DNA of 64,000 nt from Bacteroidota bacterium (GCA_016718035.1 JADKEK010000011.1:124001-188000); one strand, 5' to 3'. Positions 1-8,162 are shown, numbered from the stretch's first letter. Notes: a model not told the origin generated them from the letters alone. Translations and numbers: made by a program.

Positions 1-867
1 AATGATAATAAACGTTTCTCCATTATTCCCTTTCAATTTATATGGACCCTGATTACCTTCTATTATCGGAATGTCTTGTCTTGAATAATTTCCCTTGGCA
101 ACAGCTAAACTTAAACCACTTGTAAATGTTCCGCCATAAAGGTCAAAAGCTCCGGTGTAACTTGCTCCTTGTAATTTTTTATAATAATTCATAAAATAAC
201 CCGGAGGCCGATAAATTTCGTAATCACCCATAATGAGCTGTTGCCTGTTTTTCGACAACTGGATAAATACTTTGTCAAATTCCTGCAACTGTTGTGTATT
301 GCCTTCAGGTTGAATAGGGATATTATTATCGGTTATCGATGCAGATATATTGACATCATTTTGCAGCTTCCCATTTAATTGTAAATTAAAATCGGAATTT
401 ACCACTACATCCTGATTATTGCCAAAGGATATTCCCCTTGCGAAACTTCCATTATAATCTAACCCGGAAATATTTAGGTAAGGCTCAGAATTTTTTATAT
501 CGATTACATATGGTTTGAAGTTGATATTGGCACTGTCGAACAACGCAGGATTTTTATTAAAATAAGTCCTTGTAAATAAATATGGAAATACCTGGTATTG
601 AATTCGTATAACACCTTCAAAAGGCTTGAGGAAAATTAAGCGTGAATTAAAATATTCAACCTTAAAAAAACTGCTATCTAAAATTGTAAATAATGTATCT
701 CCCGATTCAACATATGAAATTGTCATTGTTCCGGGAATAATGCTGAGTGTATCAATAGTCAGCGTATCATTTGCCACTGTAATTGTGCGCACTCGTTCAT
801 TACCGCTCTGTGCTTTAATATGCACTGTGGTAAAAAGAATGATACAAACCGATATCAGGAGTCGCAG
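1..867 (-). CDS. large outer-membrane/surface protein, N-terminal part (cut by window edge)
   Basis: The reverse strand is open from about position 867 to base 1, giving about 289 residues with no stop, so the gene continues to the left. The N-terminus is a signal peptide: a basic stretch, a hydrophobic core (SVCIILFTTV) and an AQS cleavage region. The mature part is rich in Asn and beta-type residues (for example GISFGNNQDVVVNSDF and IPIQPEGNTQQLQ) and ends in a segment with GDYEIYRPPGYF. I recognise this as resembling large uncharacterised Bacteroidetes surface or outer-membrane proteins, but I cannot name a family. There is no in-frame ATG before the signal peptide. The first ATG is at 726, inside the mature part, so the true start may be CTG at 867 or GTG at 825, or a base may be wrong. 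The reading frame is well supported; the start is not. Confidence 0.6.
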   Translation of the reverse strand, partial: MRLLISVCIILFTTVHIKAQSGNERVRTITVANDTLTIDTLSIIPGTMTISYVESGDTLFTILDSSFFKVEYFNSRLIFLKPFEGVIRIQYQVFPYLFTRTYFNKNPALFDSANINFKPYVIDIKNSEPYLNISGLDYNGSFARGISFGNNQDVVVNSDFNLQLNGKLQNDVNISASITDNNIPIQPEGNTQQLQEFDKVFIQLSKNRQQLIMGDYEIYRPPGYFMNYYKKLQGASYTGAFDLYGGTFTSGLSLAVAKGNYSRQDIPIIEGNQGPYKLKGNNGETFIII

Positions 868-946
868 TCTAATAGCCTGTCTTTTTTTGGTAAAGTTAAT
901 TGTAAGACAGGAAACGTTGCTGAAGCGCGGTATGGTATCCCGTTTA

Positions 947-1687
947 TTAGGAAACCGGTTCTTTGTTTAAGCGGATTACATGCATCAAATTGAGTAACCT
1001 GATAATAGGGTAGGTGGGGTCTATTTCAAACCAACGTACCCCAAAATTTGGACGAGCAAGTAACTTATGGTGATTGTTATGGTAGCTTTCACCCATCATA
1101 AGCACATCAACCGGTAAAAAGTTTTTGCTGGTGTCTTCCATTTCAAAGTTTCTGTACCCGTATTTATGTGCAAAATAGTTGATAATAGCGCCGTGAACTG
1201 GTCCCATTAAACAAGTTATAGGGAACAACAGCCACATCCACCATTGTGTAGCAAATGCCAGATAAAATAGGAAATATATAACACCCCACGCAATACGAAT
1301 GCCGAATGAGCTGACAAATCGGTCGAAACTACGCCACATTGGTAGGTTTTTCATGAATTTATCATCAACCGGAAATTTATCGCTATTAATATCACCGTAA
1401 ATCTGTTTGGTCTTCCACATTAATGGAAATAACCCTTTGGTATAACTTGGTGAATGCGGGTCGTTTTCTGTGTCAGTAAACGCATGATGTAAACGATGCA
1501 ATATTCCGTAGGCATATGGACTTAAATACGATGACCCTTGCGTTATCCAGGTGAAAAAGTAAAAGAACTTCTCCCAAAATGCATTCATTCTGAACATACT
1601 ATGCGCTGCATATCGGTGTAGGAAAAACGTTTGGCTAAACAAAGAAAGATACCAATGCAGGATAAAAACGATAAAAAAGATGGTCAT
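947..1687 (-). CDS. acyl-CoA/fatty acid desaturase (stearoyl desaturase-like)
   Basis: A 246-residue membrane di-iron desaturase that would introduce a cis double bond into fatty acyl chains and so tune membrane fluidity. The three histidine boxes are visible: HRYAAH at residues 24-29, HRLHH at 64-68 (followed by AFTDTENDPHSP), and ESYHNNHH near residue 200. Hydrophobic membrane segments lie before box 1, between boxes 1 and 2, and around residues 130-165. It is shorter than animal SCD enzymes but in the range of bacterial acyl-CoA desaturases. It starts at an ATG at 1687 with a good Bacteroidetes -7 box (TAACTTTG) about 40 nt upstream. The gene stands alone, with the surface-protein gene starting 80 bp downstream on the same strand. 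Substrate (acyl-CoA, ACP or phospholipid) cannot be decided from sequence. Confidence 0.9.
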   Translation of the reverse strand: MTIFFIVFILHWYLSLFSQTFFLHRYAAHSMFRMNAFWEKFFYFFTWITQGSSYLSPYAYGILHRLHHAFTDTENDPHSPSYTKGLFPLMWKTKQIYGDINSDKFPVDDKFMKNLPMWRSFDRFVSSFGIRIAWGVIYFLFYLAFATQWWMWLLFPITCLMGPVHGAIINYFAHKYGYRNFEMEDTSKNFLPVDVLMMGESYHNNHHKLLARPNFGVRWFEIDPTYPIIRLLNLMHVIRLNKEPVS

Positions 1688-1726
1688 ACAGTTGAACTGT
1701 TTTTTATAATCTTGTTAATTCGGCTG

Positions 1727-1734
1727 CAAAGTTA
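1727..1734 (-). promoter_or_regulatory. candidate -7 box for the desaturase gene
   Basis: TAACTTTG on the minus strand fits the Bacteroidetes -7 consensus TAnnTTTG exactly and lies 40 nt before the desaturase ATG. No clear TTTG -33 box is present at the expected distance, so this is a half-supported promoter. Confidence 0.4.
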
Positions 1735-1752
1735 GTGCATTTCGGGCAGCAA

Positions 1753-2283
1753 TCAGTGCAGTTTACTAATTATTTGCCTTATTTGTCGGTCGTGGTGCAT
1801 CAAATGGTCATTCAAAAATTGAATGGTTTGATATAAATTAATGCGACCGGCAAGTGGGTGTTTAAAAATGGCTTTTTGATTTAACTCAACAGGATATCGG
1901 TTGATAAATTCCTCCAATGCTTGCAGGTTTTTATTTACACCTTGTTTAATTTGTTCAATTGTGGTGACTTCCGGAACATTATCTACACCTTTTGGTGCTT
2001 TAACTTTTATCGGGCTATTTAAAACAAATTTAATCAGCAAATACCGAAGTGTACTTTTAAAACCGGCAACAGGAATTAACTCAGGTTGAGAAATTTTTTT
2101 ATTTAAATAAAGAATGGTAAATCCAAACGACATTTGAAGATGTTCCATTATTTGACCACAGCTCCATTTATCAGCTTCAAGATTATTATTTAATTGATTT
2201 ACATTTAATATACTTACCAATTCCAATAAATTGGTGTAATTATTTTTTAATTTATTAAATGCTTCAATATGTTGCTGTGTCAT
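1753..2283 (-). CDS. DinB-family protein
   Basis: A 176-residue four-helix DinB/YfiT-type protein. The family is related to Bacillus DinB and to bacillithiol/mycothiol S-transferases, and members bind a metal with three histidines. The expected pattern is seen: the N-terminal helix is followed by DKWSCGQIMEHL with H48, and the C-terminal helix carries HLMHHDRQI with H160 and H164. These three are the likely metal ligands. The genome has BshC for bacillithiol synthesis (43.4 kb here), so a bacillithiol-dependent transferase role is conceivable, but nothing in this gene proves it. It begins at an ATG 13 bp after the end of the phosphoesterase gene and may be co-transcribed with it. Confidence 0.8.
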   Translation of the reverse strand: MTQQHIEAFNKLKNNYTNLLELVSILNVNQLNNNLEADKWSCGQIMEHLQMSFGFTILYLNKKISQPELIPVAGFKSTLRYLLIKFVLNSPIKVKAPKGVDNVPEVTTIEQIKQGVNKNLQALEEFINRYPVELNQKAIFKHPLAGRINLYQTIQFLNDHLMHHDRQIRQIISKLH

Positions 2284-2296
2284 TCACAAATATACC

Positions 2297-3526
2297 TTAT
2301 TTATTATCTGATGCTAATGTGAATACAGTTATTTCAGGCAATATACCAACTCTTCCTGGATAGCCAATAACACCAAATCCGCGGTTTACATATAAATGTT
2401 GGTTGTTTTTGGAATACAGTCCTGCCCATTGTTTATAAATATATTTAACAGGACTCCATTTAATATTAAATAACTCAAACCCAAATTGCATTCCATGTGT
2501 ATGACCCGAAAAAGTCAAATCAACGTGCGCTGGATGTTTTAATATTTCGGCCTCCCAGTGTGAAGGGTCATGTGATAACAATAATACGGTTATGGCATCC
2601 TGAATACCGTGTAAAGCGGCATCTAATTTTCCATAACTATGAAACCTACCACTGGCGCTCCAGTTCTCAACGCCCGCTACCACTATTTTTTCGCCATCTT
2701 TTTCAATTTTCACATGTTCATTTAATAATAAACGCCAACCCATTTCACCATGTATCTTTTTTAACATGTTTAAATTGTTTTGTTTACTTTCTTCACTTGG
2801 CCAAGCGGCATAATCACCGTAATCGTGATTGCCCAACACACTATATACACCATGAGGTGCTTGTAGATGTTTAAACACATCCACAAAACTCACTGCTTCG
2901 GTTGCTAAATTATTGACTAAATCTCCAGTGAAAAAAATGACATCCGGATGTAAACTGTTTATTTTTTCTACTGCTTTTTGAACAGCAGCTTTATCAGTTA
3001 AACTACCGGAATGGATATCAGAAATTTGTACCACTTTTAATCCGTCAAAAGCCTTTGGCAATTTCATTAATTTGACATTTACCTTCCTCACTTTGTAATT
3101 GTAAACATTAAATAATGCACCGTAAACAAACGATAAACTTAATAATCCTGCTATGGATACACTAATGATGCTCCAAACTAATGACCTTTCCGTACCGAGG
3201 TAAAATGATTCGTTTCCCGCAACATGCACAATGCCCATTGCTAATGTTTTACCAAGCCGAACAATGTCTTCTCCCAATAATAAAATGGCAGTAAAAAGTT
3301 TAGGAATAAATAACATGAAGAAGGTTCCTGTTAATACTCCACGCGGCAAGTTTACCCGTTTTTTTAAACCGGCATTTACAAAAAGTAATACAGCTGCAAT
3401 TAAAATTGCAGTTATAGAAAAATAGATAATAGGTAAAATGCTACTACCCGGAAATATAGTGGCTAAAGCCTGATAAGCATATAATTCAATTCCTATAACA
3501 AAGGCAAATAAGGATAAGGTCCGCAT
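2297..3526 (-). CDS. membrane-anchored metallophosphoesterase (YkuE/YaeI-like)
   Basis: About 409 residues from the ATG at 3526; a TTG at 3541 would add five. The N-terminal third contains four or five hydrophobic segments (roughly residues 8-30, 33-55, 70-90, 120-145 in the longer numbering). A calcineurin-like phosphoesterase domain follows, with the full motif series: SDIH (D175, H177), GDLVNN (206-211), GNHD (237-240), SHDPSHW, and GHTHG towards the C-terminus. Family members of this architecture (YkuE, YaeI) act on lipid-linked or UDP-linked phosphate esters at the membrane, but the substrate here is unknown. The gene lies directly upstream of the DinB gene with a 13-bp gap. Confidence 0.85.
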   Translation of the reverse strand: MRTLSLFAFVIGIELYAYQALATIFPGSSILPIIYFSITAILIAAVLLFVNAGLKKRVNLPRGVLTGTFFMLFIPKLFTAILLLGEDIVRLGKTLAMGIVHVAGNESFYLGTERSLVWSIISVSIAGLLSLSFVYGALFNVYNYKVRKVNVKLMKLPKAFDGLKVVQISDIHSGSLTDKAAVQKAVEKINSLHPDVIFFTGDLVNNLATEAVSFVDVFKHLQAPHGVYSVLGNHDYGDYAAWPSEESKQNNLNMLKKIHGEMGWRLLLNEHVKIEKDGEKIVVAGVENWSASGRFHSYGKLDAALHGIQDAITVLLLSHDPSHWEAEILKHPAHVDLTFSGHTHGMQFGFELFNIKWSPVKYIYKQWAGLYSKNNQHLYVNRGFGVIGYPGRVGILPEITVFTLASDNK

Positions 3527-3743
3527 ATGATAATTTAACAATTATTAGTCTAATTAGTTCTGACGACCAAATCGAATGGATATTGTTTTAACAGGAAATA
3601 TTGCGCTTTGACTAACTCCCAATGTTAGGCTAAAAATGCGGATAAATGACTTTGAAATGACAATTACATGCAACTCATTCTAAATAAGGGTTTTCTATGT
3701 AAAAGGTCGTACATAACTGTTAAAAACCTACTAAATTTACATC

Positions 3744-4811
3744 ATGTTTAAAGACATTCAAATTGTTGAATTGGCCGGAGTGCTTGCCGGTCCTGCTGTT
3801 GGGGCGTTTTTTGCCGAATTGGGAGCTACCGTTATTAAAATTGAAAACCCTGAAACTAATGGTGATGTTACGCGACACTGGAAGTTGCCAAATGAAGACC
3901 CGAGTGCCAATACCTCTGCTTATTTTGCTTCCGTAAATTATAAAAAAAGTCACCTGTTTTTAAACTATAACGATGCTGATGATTTACAACGCATTTATAG
4001 TTTAATTAAACGTGCAGATATCGTTATTTGCAACTGGAAAAAAGGCGACGGTGAAAGATTTAAACTGGATTATGATACCATTTGTAACCTTAAACCGGAT
4101 ATTATTTATGCCAATATAAATTCCTTTGGTGAAGAAGAGGACCGTGTTGCATTTGATGTTGTATTACAAGCCGAAACTGGTTGGATGTATATGAATGGTT
4201 CACCTTCATCGCCACCAACTAAATTGCCAGTTGCTATTATAGATTTATTTGCTGCACATCAACTTAAAGAAGGTGTGCTCACTGCATTAATCAAAAAATT
4301 AAAAACCGGTAAAGGTTCTAAAGTGAGCGTGAGTTTGTTTGATGTTGCAGTTTCTTCCTTAGCGAATCAGGCAGCTAATTATTTAAATACCGGAGTTTTT
4401 CCCGAACGTATAGGTTCTTTACATCCCAATATTGCTCCTTATGGTGAAATAATTACATTTAAAGATGGTGAACAGGTAGTGCTTGCAATTGGCTCTGACA
4501 GGCAATTTAGGGCATTGTGCAAAATTGCCGGTTGTACCGATTTATGTGGTGTAGATAAATATGCAACTAATTCCGACAGAGTAATAAACAGAAATACCCT
4601 GCACGGTTTATTGCAAAGTAAAATGCAAAAAATGACCAGCGACGAATTTATTTATGCTTGCAGACAAGACAATATTCCTGTCGGCATAATTCGCAACATG
4701 GAGCAATTATTTGAATTAGAAAGTGCTCAACGGCTCATCCTGGAAGATGAAAATGGTCAGCGTGTGAAAAGTGTTGTTTTTAAAATTGAAGAAAAACAAC
4801 TGGTTAGCTAA
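3744..4811 (+). CDS. CaiB/BaiF-type class III CoA-transferase
   Basis: A 355-residue family III CoA-transferase. The N-terminus has the family signature (IVELAGVLAGPAVG, then FFAELGATVIKIENP). The central region contains a D-V-V-L-Q-A-ETGWMYMNG stretch where family III enzymes carry the catalytic aspartate. The family moves CoA between carboxylic acids without forming a free acid pool. The substrate cannot be predicted and no beta-oxidation or carnitine gene is next to it. At 355 residues it is slightly shorter than typical members (about 400). It stands alone and converges on ybaB with an 8-bp gap. Confidence 0.85.
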   Translation: MFKDIQIVELAGVLAGPAVGAFFAELGATVIKIENPETNGDVTRHWKLPNEDPSANTSAYFASVNYKKSHLFLNYNDADDLQRIYSLIKRADIVICNWKKGDGERFKLDYDTICNLKPDIIYANINSFGEEEDRVAFDVVLQAETGWMYMNGSPSSPPTKLPVAIIDLFAAHQLKEGVLTALIKKLKTGKGSKVSVSLFDVAVSSLANQAANYLNTGVFPERIGSLHPNIAPYGEIITFKDGEQVVLAIGSDRQFRALCKIAGCTDLCGVDKYATNSDRVINRNTLHGLLQSKMQKMTSDEFIYACRQDNIPVGIIRNMEQLFELESAQRLILEDENGQRVKSVVFKIEEKQLVS

Positions 4812-4819
4812 CTGCATCT

Positions 4820-5131
4820 TTACATACCAAATAACCCGCTTAAGCCTCCGCCCATAGCTGTAGAACGTGCTTCTGCTTCCGCTACATTTTGTGCTTTGTC
4901 CATGGCACGTTCAATGGCAATTAATAACAAATCCTGTAAATGTTCCTTATCGCCGTTCTGCATTAATTCATCGCTAATAACTATCGATTTCACCTTTTTA
5001 GTAGCTGTAACGGTTACCTGAACCTTATACTTGCCGTCTCCGGATTCGCCGTCTACTGAGATGTTTTCGAGACGAGCCTGAACCTCATCCATCTTCTTTT
5101 TCATCTCCATCGCTTTTTTCAAATCAAACAT
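4820..5131 (-). CDS. ybaB: YbaB/EbfC-family nucleoid-associated protein
   Basis: A 103-residue DNA-binding protein of the YbaB/EbfC family, which forms dimers shaped like a pair of tweezers on DNA. Visible features are an N-terminal helix with MKKKMDEVQARLENI, a beta-sheet core (VQVTVTATKKVKSIVI) and a C-terminal helix with AIERAMDKAQNVAEAEA ending in a Gly/Met-rich tail. The frame could start earlier at 5182, but the ATG at 5131 (MFDLKKAMEM) fits the family length and sits about 13 nt after the predicted transcription start. In many bacteria ybaB sits by dnaX and recR; here those neighbours are absent. Confidence 0.9.
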   Translation of the reverse strand: MFDLKKAMEMKKKMDEVQARLENISVDGESGDGKYKVQVTVTATKKVKSIVISDELMQNGDKEHLQDLLLIAIERAMDKAQNVAEAEARSTAMGGGLSGLFGM

Positions 5132-5144
5132 AGTTTGGGTATTT

Positions 5145-5176
5145 TTTGCGCAAAGATAGATATATGCGTAATTTTG
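5145..5176 (+). promoter_or_regulatory. Bacteroidetes-type promoter for the 5192 operon
   Basis: TTTG at 5145-5148, a 20-nt spacer, then TAATTTTG at 5169-5176. Both boxes fit the Bacteroidetes -33/-7 consensus. The predicted start is near 5183, giving a very short leader before the ATG at 5192. It overlaps the opposing ybaB promoter. Confidence 0.65.
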
Positions 5177-5183
5177 CCGCAAA
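5151..5183 (-). promoter_or_regulatory. Bacteroidetes-type promoter for ybaB
   Basis: On the minus strand: TTTG at 5183-5180, a 21-nt spacer, then TATCTTTG at 5158-5151. Transcription would start near 5144, about 13 nt before the ybaB ATG at 5131. It overlaps almost completely with the promoter running the other way. Confidence 0.65.
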
Positions 5184-5191
5184 TTTTATCA

Positions 5192-5446
5192 ATGAGCAAG
5201 CGCAGTGCAAAAAAACGAATCGTTAGTGGAATTGCTTCCGCTATCGACCAATTAATCCTGACTACCGGAAACGATGAACGTCAGTTCGATGAGAAAACAG
5301 AACAATTATTTAAGTTGTATGATGAGGCTATGACCAAAATCAATGCAACAGCAAAATTGAAGGATCGTTCTGCTGTAAAACAACACTATAAGTCGCTTTA
5401 CGCCGATTTACAGGCAGGTATTAACGCTGTAACCGGCAAAAAATAA
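5192..5446 (+). CDS. small conserved-looking hypothetical protein (84 aa)
   Basis: An 84-residue basic, helical protein beginning MSKRSAKKRIVSG, with no signal peptide and no membrane segment. An earlier in-frame start at 5135 would run through both promoters, so the ATG at 5192 is preferred. Composition (Lys/Ala/Gln/Asp rich, no cysteine) suggests a cytoplasmic, probably helical protein. I do not recognise a family. It is the first gene of a probable three-gene unit with the SET-domain protein (8 bp later) and the NlpC/P60 peptidase. Confidence 0.7.
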   Translation: MSKRSAKKRIVSGIASAIDQLILTTGNDERQFDEKTEQLFKLYDEAMTKINATAKLKDRSAVKQHYKSLYADLQAGINAVTGKK

Positions 5447-5454
5447 TCGACCTG

Positions 5455-5919
5455 ATGTCCAAAAAAACGAAAAACATAGATACCACAAACATCAGAGCGC
5501 TTACGCCGTTTTTACCTGATAATCTGTTTGTTGCAAAAACACCGGATAGGGGAAGAGCAGTGTTTACCAGCAAGTTAATTCCGGCGGGCACAGTTATTGA
5601 AATAGCACCCATGATTGTTTTTAATGAAAAAGACAGGTTGTTACTCAATGACACATTTTTATATGAATACTACTTCGAATGGGGTAAAAGTGGACGAAAA
5701 GGTGCTTTGGCACTTGGATTCGGCTCACTTTATAACCATAGCTATGCACCAAATGCTCGCTATTTGCCTGATTTCGACCTTAATATTCTTGAATTTGTTG
5801 CCGTTCGCGATATTCAGCCTGGCGAAGAGATTTGTGTTAACTACAATCTCGACCCTGATGACCAAACGCCTGTTTGGTGGGAACGCGACAAGATTAAAAA
5901 GAAAAAGCAACACCCTTAA
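5455..5919 (+). CDS. SET-domain protein (lysine methyltransferase-like)
   Basis: A 154-residue protein consisting of little more than a SET domain, the fold of eukaryotic protein-lysine methyltransferases. Diagnostic stretches are the start of the fold (GRAVFTSKLIPAGTVIEIAP), the pseudoknot motif YNHSYAPNARY (canonical NHSC region) and PGEEICVNYNL (the ELTYDY-like motif that completes the SAM and lysine sites). The cysteine of NHSC is Tyr-Ala-Pro here, as in many bacterial SET proteins. The C-terminal tail is short and Lys-rich and has no post-SET zinc cysteines. Substrate is unknown. It lies between the 84-aa protein and the peptidase gene with gaps of 8 and 3 bp, so it is almost certainly co-transcribed with them. 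Confidence 0.85.
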   Translation: MSKKTKNIDTTNIRALTPFLPDNLFVAKTPDRGRAVFTSKLIPAGTVIEIAPMIVFNEKDRLLLNDTFLYEYYFEWGKSGRKGALALGFGSLYNHSYAPNARYLPDFDLNILEFVAVRDIQPGEEICVNYNLDPDDQTPVWWERDKIKKKKQHP

Positions 5920-5922
5920 ATT

Positions 5923-6459
5923 ATGAAACTGCTCAAAAAATTCATGCCGGTCCTACTTTTGGTTGCCAGCTCGCATGGAGTTTTTGGGCAGCTTTCTCCC
6001 TGGTGGGCCCAAACCGATAGCATCGATTCGGCAGAGGTTAAACGCGAGGAAATAGCTGATAGCATTATCAATTTTGCAAAAACCTTTATGGGAACCCCTT
6101 ATGTATGGGGAGGAAATACACCTGATTCAGGTTTCGACTGCTCAGGTTTTGTTTGTTACGTGTATAAGCAGTTTAATATTGCTCTGCCACGAACATCAGG
6201 GCAACAATTTGACGCAGGGACGCCAATTCCTTATGTAGAAGCTCAACCGGGCGATTTAATCTTGTTTGCAGGTCCTAAAAACGGCCCCGGCAATCCCGGA
6301 CATGTCGGTATAGTCCTTTCTTTTGAACCCGAAACAGGCTTCTCATTTATACATACTTCTTCCCCCGAATCGGGCGGAGTGCGCATCAGCAACGAAAAAA
6401 GCGAAAAATACTACAACAAAAAATTCCTTGAAATTAGGCGTGTTATTACTACTGATTAG
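5923..6459 (+). CDS. secreted NlpC/P60 peptidoglycan endopeptidase
   Basis: A 178-residue C40-family cysteine peptidase that would cut peptide bonds in cell-wall stems. Residues 1-22 form a signal peptide (hydrophobic core LLLVASS, cleavage near FGQ). The NlpC/P60 domain spans about 45-175. The catalytic cysteine is C73 in FDCSGFVCYV, the first histidine is H127 in GNPGHVGIVL, and a third polar residue is H144 in FSFIHTSS. No SH3 or LysM targeting domain is present. Length is typical for the single-domain Spr-like form. It ends the three-gene unit that begins at 5192. Confidence 0.93.
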   Translation: MKLLKKFMPVLLLVASSHGVFGQLSPWWAQTDSIDSAEVKREEIADSIINFAKTFMGTPYVWGGNTPDSGFDCSGFVCYVYKQFNIALPRTSGQQFDAGTPIPYVEAQPGDLILFAGPKNGPGNPGHVGIVLSFEPETGFSFIHTSSPESGGVRISNEKSEKYYNKKFLEIRRVITTD

Positions 6460-6495
6460 TCAGATATTGTTTATTTTGCGCTGTTAACTTTTTCA

Positions 6496-6969
6496 ATGCC
6501 AGACTATATCCAGACCGGACTCTCCACTTTTAAAGACTTGTTTACTTGGCTCAGCGATAGGTCTAAGTCAAAAGATATTACTAAAAATGCCATCCTGCGC
6601 GAAATCCGCGATAACCTGAAAATGTTGGAACACCGCAACCAGGAAGGGGTTAATATTACCGCACTCATTAACGGTTTAAGCGCAAACGCCATTGCAGAAG
6701 CGTATGTAAATAATTATAAATTCAACACGCTTAAAGAAGGCCCTAAGCAACTCGCTAAACAACTCATATTTAACAAACGTCAGGAAAAATATATAGGGTG
6801 GGATGCTGAACGGTTTGTGTATAGTATTGAGGGGAAAATAAAGGATTTGAAAAATATTCCTGTATTATTTGCTGACCTCAGTAAAGCACCTGTTAATATC
6901 ACCGTGCGTTTAGACAACCTATACTATCAACTGTTGCTGTTCGCTATTTTTTTACATAATAAGCAATAA
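6496..6969 (+). CDS. hypothetical protein (157 aa)
   Basis: A 157-residue protein with no signal peptide and no cysteine or histidine motif suggestive of an enzyme. It is mostly helical by composition (for example TKNAILREIRDNLKMLEHR and FVYSIEGKIKDLKNI), with a hydrophobic C-terminal helix (YYQLLLFAIFLHN) that could be amphipathic or a membrane contact. I do not recognise a family. It starts 36 bp after the peptidase gene and is followed by a hairpin-like sequence at about 6978-7003. It could be a late member of the upstream operon. Confidence 0.65.
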   Translation: MPDYIQTGLSTFKDLFTWLSDRSKSKDITKNAILREIRDNLKMLEHRNQEGVNITALINGLSANAIAEAYVNNYKFNTLKEGPKQLAKQLIFNKRQEKYIGWDAERFVYSIEGKIKDLKNIPVLFADLSKAPVNITVRLDNLYYQLLLFAIFLHNKQ

Positions 6970-7091
6970 TTACACCGCCTCAAATGTTAAATTTTGAGGT
7001 TACTGCACTTTTTTTCGACTGCCCTGTAACTTTTTTATCGCTGGTTCGACTTATGGTAACAAGCAATTTTTAACCATAAAAAAACTATAGC

Positions 7092-7613
7092 ATGAAAAAA
7101 TTATTATTATCCGCAATTTTATTTGCAGCCTCAGCATCACTATTTGCTCAAAATGCTCAAATAGAACAATTCTATCAAAAATATGAAGGCAAAGAAGGAT
7201 TTACTTCTGTAAAAATTACTGAAAAATTATTTGCACTAGCTGCTTCTGCAACAGGTTCTGATCCTGATATTCAAAATGTAGTTGATGGCATTAAAGGTAT
7301 TCAGATTTTGGTTTTCGAAAATACCGAAAACAATGCTAAATCCGGCGAATATTATCACGAATTTATGTCAACTGTTTCTACTGGAAATTTTGATGAATTA
7401 ATGACTGTAAATTCAGAAGGAGATAAAGTGAAATTTTACGGTAAAATGGCCTCTGACAAAATATTAAATGAAATGTTATTAGTATGTGATTCCGATGGCG
7501 AATTTGTAATGATAAGTATACTCGGTGAAATTAACATGGAAGATATTTCCAAACTGTCTGAAATGGATATCAATGGATTAGAAGAATTGAAAAAAGTGGA
7601 AGACAAAGAATAA
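7092..7613 (+). CDS. DUF4252-domain secreted protein
   Basis: A 173-residue protein with a clear signal peptide (MKKLLLSAILFAASAS, cleavage near FAQ) followed by a single DUF4252 domain. Characteristic features are the opening pattern of a short helix ending FTSVKITEKLF, the central IKGIQILVFE strand and a regulator-like acidic C-terminus. DUF4252 proteins are common in Bacteroidetes. They are often found beside ECF sigma factor genes and have been suggested to sense or modulate envelope state, but their biochemical role is unknown. No sigma factor is next to this one. A related gene follows 39 bp later. Confidence 0.85.
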   Translation: MKKLLLSAILFAASASLFAQNAQIEQFYQKYEGKEGFTSVKITEKLFALAASATGSDPDIQNVVDGIKGIQILVFENTENNAKSGEYYHEFMSTVSTGNFDELMTVNSEGDKVKFYGKMASDKILNEMLLVCDSDGEFVMISILGEINMEDISKLSEMDINGLEELKKVEDKE

Positions 7614-7652
7614 CCCTGAATGTAATTGAACTCAAACTAAAACTTGATAATT

Positions 7653-8162
7653 ATGAAAAATTTTCGCCTGATATTCCCGCTTTTAACCATCTTGTTGATA
7701 AGCAATACAACCTTTGCAGCAGCACCGGAAACAACTACACCTGATGATATCAGTTCATCAAAAATAAATTTATGGATACCCGGATTTTTAATGAAAATGG
7801 CTGCCGAAATTGCCGATGACCATGTAGATGATGAAGAAGATGAACAAGCCATTAATTTATTACGCAAATTTGGAAATACTACCATTTGTATACGAGAAGG
7901 CGAATATTATAAAGATAGAACTGATAAAAAAATGACTCGGAAATTAGATCGCATGGAACGTAAAAATTATAGCGAATTGATGAGTGTGATAACTGCAGAG
8001 GAACAGGTGAATATCAGTATCAAGGAAAATAAAAAGGGTAAAATTAAAAGAATGGTGGTACTTGTAGATGAAAAGGATAATACTTACGTATTCCTCAAAA
8101 TGAATTGTAAATTATCAATTGATGACATCAGTAAAGTGTGTAGTCAATTTACTTATGATTAA
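7653..8162 (+). CDS. secreted DUF4252-like protein (paralogue of the upstream gene)
   Basis: A 169-residue protein from the ATG at 7653 (a TTG nine bases upstream is also in frame). It has a signal peptide (MKNFRLIFPLLTILLIS, cleavage near TFAAAP). The mature domain resembles the upstream DUF4252 protein in length and layout: a central beta-rich block (FGNTTICIREGEYYKD), an MSVITAEEQVNISIKE strand and an ISKVCSQF-type helix at the end. Similarity is lower than for the first gene, so the family call is tentative. An acidic run (DDHVDDEEDEQ) near residue 58 is distinctive. The pair is closed by a strong terminator at 8227. Confidence 0.7.
   Translation: MKNFRLIFPLLTILLISNTTFAAAPETTTPDDISSSKINLWIPGFLMKMAAEIADDHVDDEEDEQAINLLRKFGNTTICIREGEYYKDRTDKKMTRKLDRMERKNYSELMSVITAEEQVNISIKENKKGKIKRMVVLVDEKDNTYVFLKMNCKLSIDDISKVCSQFTYD

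Noticed and set aside
626..970. 114-codon plus-strand frame at the left end
   Set aside because: It overlaps the signal-peptide region of the minus-strand surface-protein gene and the end of the desaturase gene, has no recognisable domain, and is a shadow frame.
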